A stretch of DNA of 16,026 bases from Phycisphaerales bacterium UBA6054. Its GTDB lineage: Bacteria; Planctomycetota; Phycisphaerae; Phycisphaerales; UBA1924. Position numbers and translations under genes: made by a program. This document shows, one piece after another, positions 13,171 through 16,026 of this stretch. Each line of letters starts with the position of its first letter. The stretch's first letter is position 1. The notes under the pieces were generated by a model. It saw nothing but the letters and a program-made list of their open reading frames with translations. It was not told the origin of the DNA and ran no database searches. The stretch lies in NCBI GenBank assembly GCA_002429045.1, contig DIYM01000125.1, positions 1-16,026 on the forward strand, in the 5' to 3' direction.

Positions 13171-16026
13171 TCACGGAACCTCGACGCGCTCGAGCAGACG
13201 GGTCGGCCCGCCGGGCTCGGTCAACGCGACCGACACCAACGCGTTCGCCGGCGCGTCGCGGAAGACGTACCTCCGGTTCGCGGTCGCTCCGGGCAGCACG
13301 CCCGGGACCGACGATCGCCGACGCGCCGACCCGGGCACGAACGCCGCCAGATCCACCGAGCGCGCGACCTCGGATCGGTTGGTCACGAACACGTCAACGA
13401 TCAGCCCACCCCCGGCGCGCCGCGCGCTGACGTCCAGATCCAGGTCGGCGGACTCGATGCGCATCCAACGCGCCACTCTCGCGGGCGGCATCGCCTCGCG
13501 GTCCGCGAACTCGATGTCGACCAACGCCTCGAGCCAACCCGAACGCTGCGATGCGCCGAACGAGACATCGACGGGGCGACGCACGGTCTCCCCGCCCGGC
13601 ACCACCACCGAGATCACCCGCGGCTGGATGCTCCATGTCCGGTCACGCCCCTCGATGCCCAGCGAATAGCCGCCCGGCTCGACGATAAACGCCTTGCCCT
13701 GGATCGGGGCGTCGTAGGGGTTCTCCACGACCAGATCGTGCCGGCGTTGCCCGATGCGTGGCCCGAGCGTGCCCGGGTCCAGCCTGACCGACGCGAGCGT
13801 CTCGATGTACCGCGTGTCCACGCCCGCCAGCAGCACGGGCTCGCGGGTCAGACCCACCGTGTGCAGCGACACGCCCGATCGATGGCCCGGCTCGAGCGGG
13901 ATCGATCCGCGAGCGCCCAGCATCCCGATGCGCGTGACATCGCCCGAAGCGAGCGGGATCGAGAGCGTGCGGCTGGGCGCATCGGGGTCTCGCAGCCACG
14001 CGATCAGCACCCCGCCCTGCCCGGGCACGCCGGTGTCCGCAACGATCGTGCGCACACCGGGGAGCAGGTCGACCGAGCGGGCGTCCGTCATCCGCCCGAG
14101 CACCCCGTTGAGGGTCCGCCACAGGCCCAGTTCGGGGATCGCCATCGCTTGCGGGCGACGCCCGGGCGAGATGCGCCACGGATCGCGGAGCGCCAGGGTG
14201 ACCCGCTCCGAGACGCCGGTGTCTTGGGCGGCGAACCAGGACTCGATCACACGCCGCGCGGTGCGGGCGAGTTGAGCGCGGTTGGCACGCCCGCCAGCCG
14301 CCGGTCGGAACTCGATCGTGATCGTTGAAGGCGCGCGAGCGTCCGGCGACCCGCTCGGTGGCTCGTCGATGCCCGAAGCCCAATCGCGCAGTCGGAGGGC
14401 GGGTGCGGCGTCGGCGCCCCCGGCGTCATCGGTCAGGACCAACCCACGACCGGGCAGATCCGCGCCGGGCGTGATCGGGTCGAGCATCGAACCCGGCGTG
14501 CGCAGCTCTGGGCCGGGCACCCAACGGCTGATCACCGAGGCTGCCGACTCTGTGTGCGAGGCGAGTGCCAGCGGATCGTACAAGCCGGGTCCATCGCCGA
14601 TCTGCCAGGAGATCACGCTCTGCCCGAAGCGATCGAGCGCCTGCTCGATCCAGGGCATCCAGAGATCCTCCGAACCGCCCAGCACACCGGCCACATCCCA
14701 CGGGTCCCGCCCCGTCAGATCCGCGAGGTCGGCGGGCGCTTCGCCCAACCGGATCGTCGTGCCGATGCCGAGATCCACGAGCCTTCGGACCGCGGTGTAC
14801 GCCGGGTTCACCCCGGGTTGGGCGGTGACGAGCCGCTGACCCCGGTCCCAGACGCCGACCGAGACACGCCCGGCACCGATCCACCCGGCCACGCGGGGCA
14901 GCGCCCTGGCCGCGGGCTCGGTCCACGCGTCCGCGCTGATGCCGAACATGCCCTCGGGGGGCAGCACGCCGCTCGCGTCCGCATCGAACGATTCGTCCTC
15001 TTCGGGGGCTCCCCAGATCAGATTGACCTCGCCGCGCCCGACGACCGCGCCCTCGGAGACGACATCGAGCTGCGCGCTGTACCAGCCCGGGCCCGGCAGG
15101 TTCGGGGTCACCGAGTCGCTGAGTCTCCCGCTCGCTGTCCTGAGCACCTGGGTGTCGACGAGCGCCCCGTCGGTATCGAAGATGCTCAGCGTTCCGGAGA
15201 GCCGCTCGCCCGTCAGGTCCCGGACGAGCACGTCGATGCTCGGGGTCTCGTCGGAACGGAACACCTGCCCGGGCGTGCCGGTGTCGAGTTCGATGCGGGG
15301 CAGCAGCGTCACGGCGACATCGTCGAACAGGACCGAACCGTTGTAGTCCTCGCGCCAGACCCGGAAGGGGCGTTCCTGGCGTGCATCGTCGCCGAACTCG
15401 GTCCGCTGCTGTTCAGGCTGCAGGGCGAGCAACTCGATCTGGAGGTACGCCGCCCGCTCGTCGAGACCGGGCACGATGGCGGAGATGCGCGTCCATTCGC
15501 CCGACGACCGGACCTTCGCAGAAGCGACCCGGGAGCCCGCGATCGGTTCGCCGTGCTCGTCGAGCAGGCGGGCGGCCAGGCACGCTCTGGCATGAACGAG
15601 CCCCTCCGTGCGGACCCAGGCGTCGACCATGTAGTCCGCGCCCGGGAACACCCCGATCGAGCCGGGCAGCAATCGGAGGCTGGTCGAACCGCCCCCGACG
15701 GGAAGGCGGACCGACGCGCTGCCCGACACGCTCGGTCCGGCGGTGTCGAGCGATGCCTGGTTCCAGATCGGGAAGCCCGGGCGCTCGCGTGGGACCGCCG
15801 GATCGTTCTGGGCCCGGACCCACCCGAACGGGACCGGGAGCGGGTTGAATCCCGACTCCTCGAAGTCGAACAGGCGGACCAGCCGGTTCGCGCCGCTCGG
15901 GCGTTCGACGGCGATCGGCTCGGCGTCCGTCGTGTCGGTGGAGACTTGGGCGTGCGCCGCGCCCGAGACCGCGACCCACGCCGCGCACACGAGCCCCATC
16001 GCCCGATTCGGGCCCGATCGTGCGCC
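13171..16026 (-). CDS. Large secreted multidomain protein, glycosidase-like core, 5' end outside window
   Basis: At least 942 residues are visible. The frame stays open past the ATG at 15999 to the window edge, and codons for Arg and Asn precede it, so the true start and the basic n-region of the signal peptide probably lie outside. The hydrophobic stretch LVCAAWVAVSGAAHA ends at a good AHA signal-peptidase I site. Residues of about 40-235 resemble a CBM4/9-type beta-sandwich (ADYMVDAWVRTEG, GEWTRISAIVPG, VLFDDVAV). Residues of about 250-330 look like an Ig-like domain. Residues of about 350-700 have a barrel-like pattern with ISWQIGDGP at the place where clan A glycosidases have W-x-I-G-N-E-P; the acid/base Glu is missing. 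The rest (700-942) is beta-rich. An extracytoplasmic polysaccharide-binding role is inferred. Confidence 0.75.
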   Translation of the reverse strand, partial: GARSGPNRAMGLVCAAWVAVSGAAHAQVSTDTTDAEPIAVERPSGANRLVRLFDFEESGFNPLPVPFGWVRAQNDPAVPRERPGFPIWNQASLDTAGPSVSGSASVRLPVGGGSTSLRLLPGSIGVFPGADYMVDAWVRTEGLVHARACLAARLLDEHGEPIAGSRVASAKVRSSGEWTRISAIVPGLDERAAYLQIELLALQPEQQRTEFGDDARQERPFRVWREDYNGSVLFDDVAVTLLPRIELDTGTPGQVFRSDETPSIDVLVRDLTGERLSGTLSIFDTDGALVDTQVLRTASGRLSDSVTPNLPGPGWYSAQLDVVSEGAVVGRGEVNLIWGAPEEDESFDADASGVLPPEGMFGISADAWTEPAARALPRVAGWIGAGRVSVGVWDRGQRLVTAQPGVNPAYTAVRRLVDLGIGTTIRLGEAPADLADLTGRDPWDVAGVLGGSEDLWMPWIEQALDRFGQSVISWQIGDGPGLYDPLALASHTESAASVISRWVPGPELRTPGSMLDPITPGADLPGRGLVLTDDAGGADAAPALRLRDWASGIDEPPSGSPDARAPSTITIEFRPAAGGRANRAQLARTARRVIESWFAAQDTGVSERVTLALRDPWRISPGRRPQAMAIPELGLWRTLNGVLGRMTDARSVDLLPGVRTIVADTGVPGQGGVLIAWLRDPDAPSRTLSIPLASGDVTRIGMLGARGSIPLEPGHRSGVSLHTVGLTREPVLLAGVDTRYIETLASVRLDPGTLGPRIGQRRHDLVVENPYDAPIQGKAFIVEPGGYSLGIEGRDRTWSIQPRVISVVVPGGETVRRPVDVSFGASQRSGWLEALVDIEFADREAMPPARVARWMRIESADLDLDVSARRAGGGLIVDVFVTNRSEVARSVDLAAFVPGSARRRSSVPGVLPGATANRRYVFRDAPANALVSVALTEPGGPTRLLERVEVP

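Overview
The window is about 16 kb of dense, high-GC bacterial chromosome. It has twelve complete protein genes, two genes that run off the ends, and one thiamine riboswitch. I see no insertion sequence, phage gene, CRISPR array, tRNA or rRNA. The two tandem bactofilin-type genes, the lone prepilin-like protein, the weak use of Shine-Dalgarno sites and the many proteins without familiar relatives suggest a planctomycete, perhaps class Phycisphaerae. This is an inference from gene content and base composition, with no marker gene to confirm it.

Layout, left to right. (1) The tail of a coiled-coil protein runs convergently into pheA (chorismate mutase/prephenate dehydratase, minus strand). (2) A plus-strand run follows: a membrane protein, a classic bactofilin, a second bactofilin-like protein with an N-terminal zinc ribbon, the biotin transporter subunit BioY, a DoxX-like membrane protein, a prepilin-like protein and a DCC-family thiol protein. 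(3) The DCC gene overlaps at its stop codon the convergent OsmC-like gene. OsmC ends a minus-strand run of an unknown protein, a cobalamin-binding sensor-like protein and OsmC. (4) Next is thiC on the minus strand, behind a sigma70-type promoter, a TPP riboswitch and a Shine-Dalgarno sequestering hairpin. (5) A DinB-family gene (minus) is divergent from a SAM methyltransferase (plus). (6) A large secreted multidomain protein runs off the right end (minus).

Themes. Vitamin and amino-acid metabolism is represented by pheA, bioY and thiC. Cell structure is represented by two bactofilins and a pilin-like protein. A possible redox or light-stress cluster is formed by the cobalamin sensor with a W-x9-EH motif, OsmC and the DCC protein. 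The most instructive signals are the fully readable translational switch in front of thiC, a recurrent arrangement in which a -10-like hexamer lies 5 to 8 nt before the start codon (leaderless transcription), and the zinc-ribbon bactofilin whose start codon directly abuts a terminator-like hairpin.
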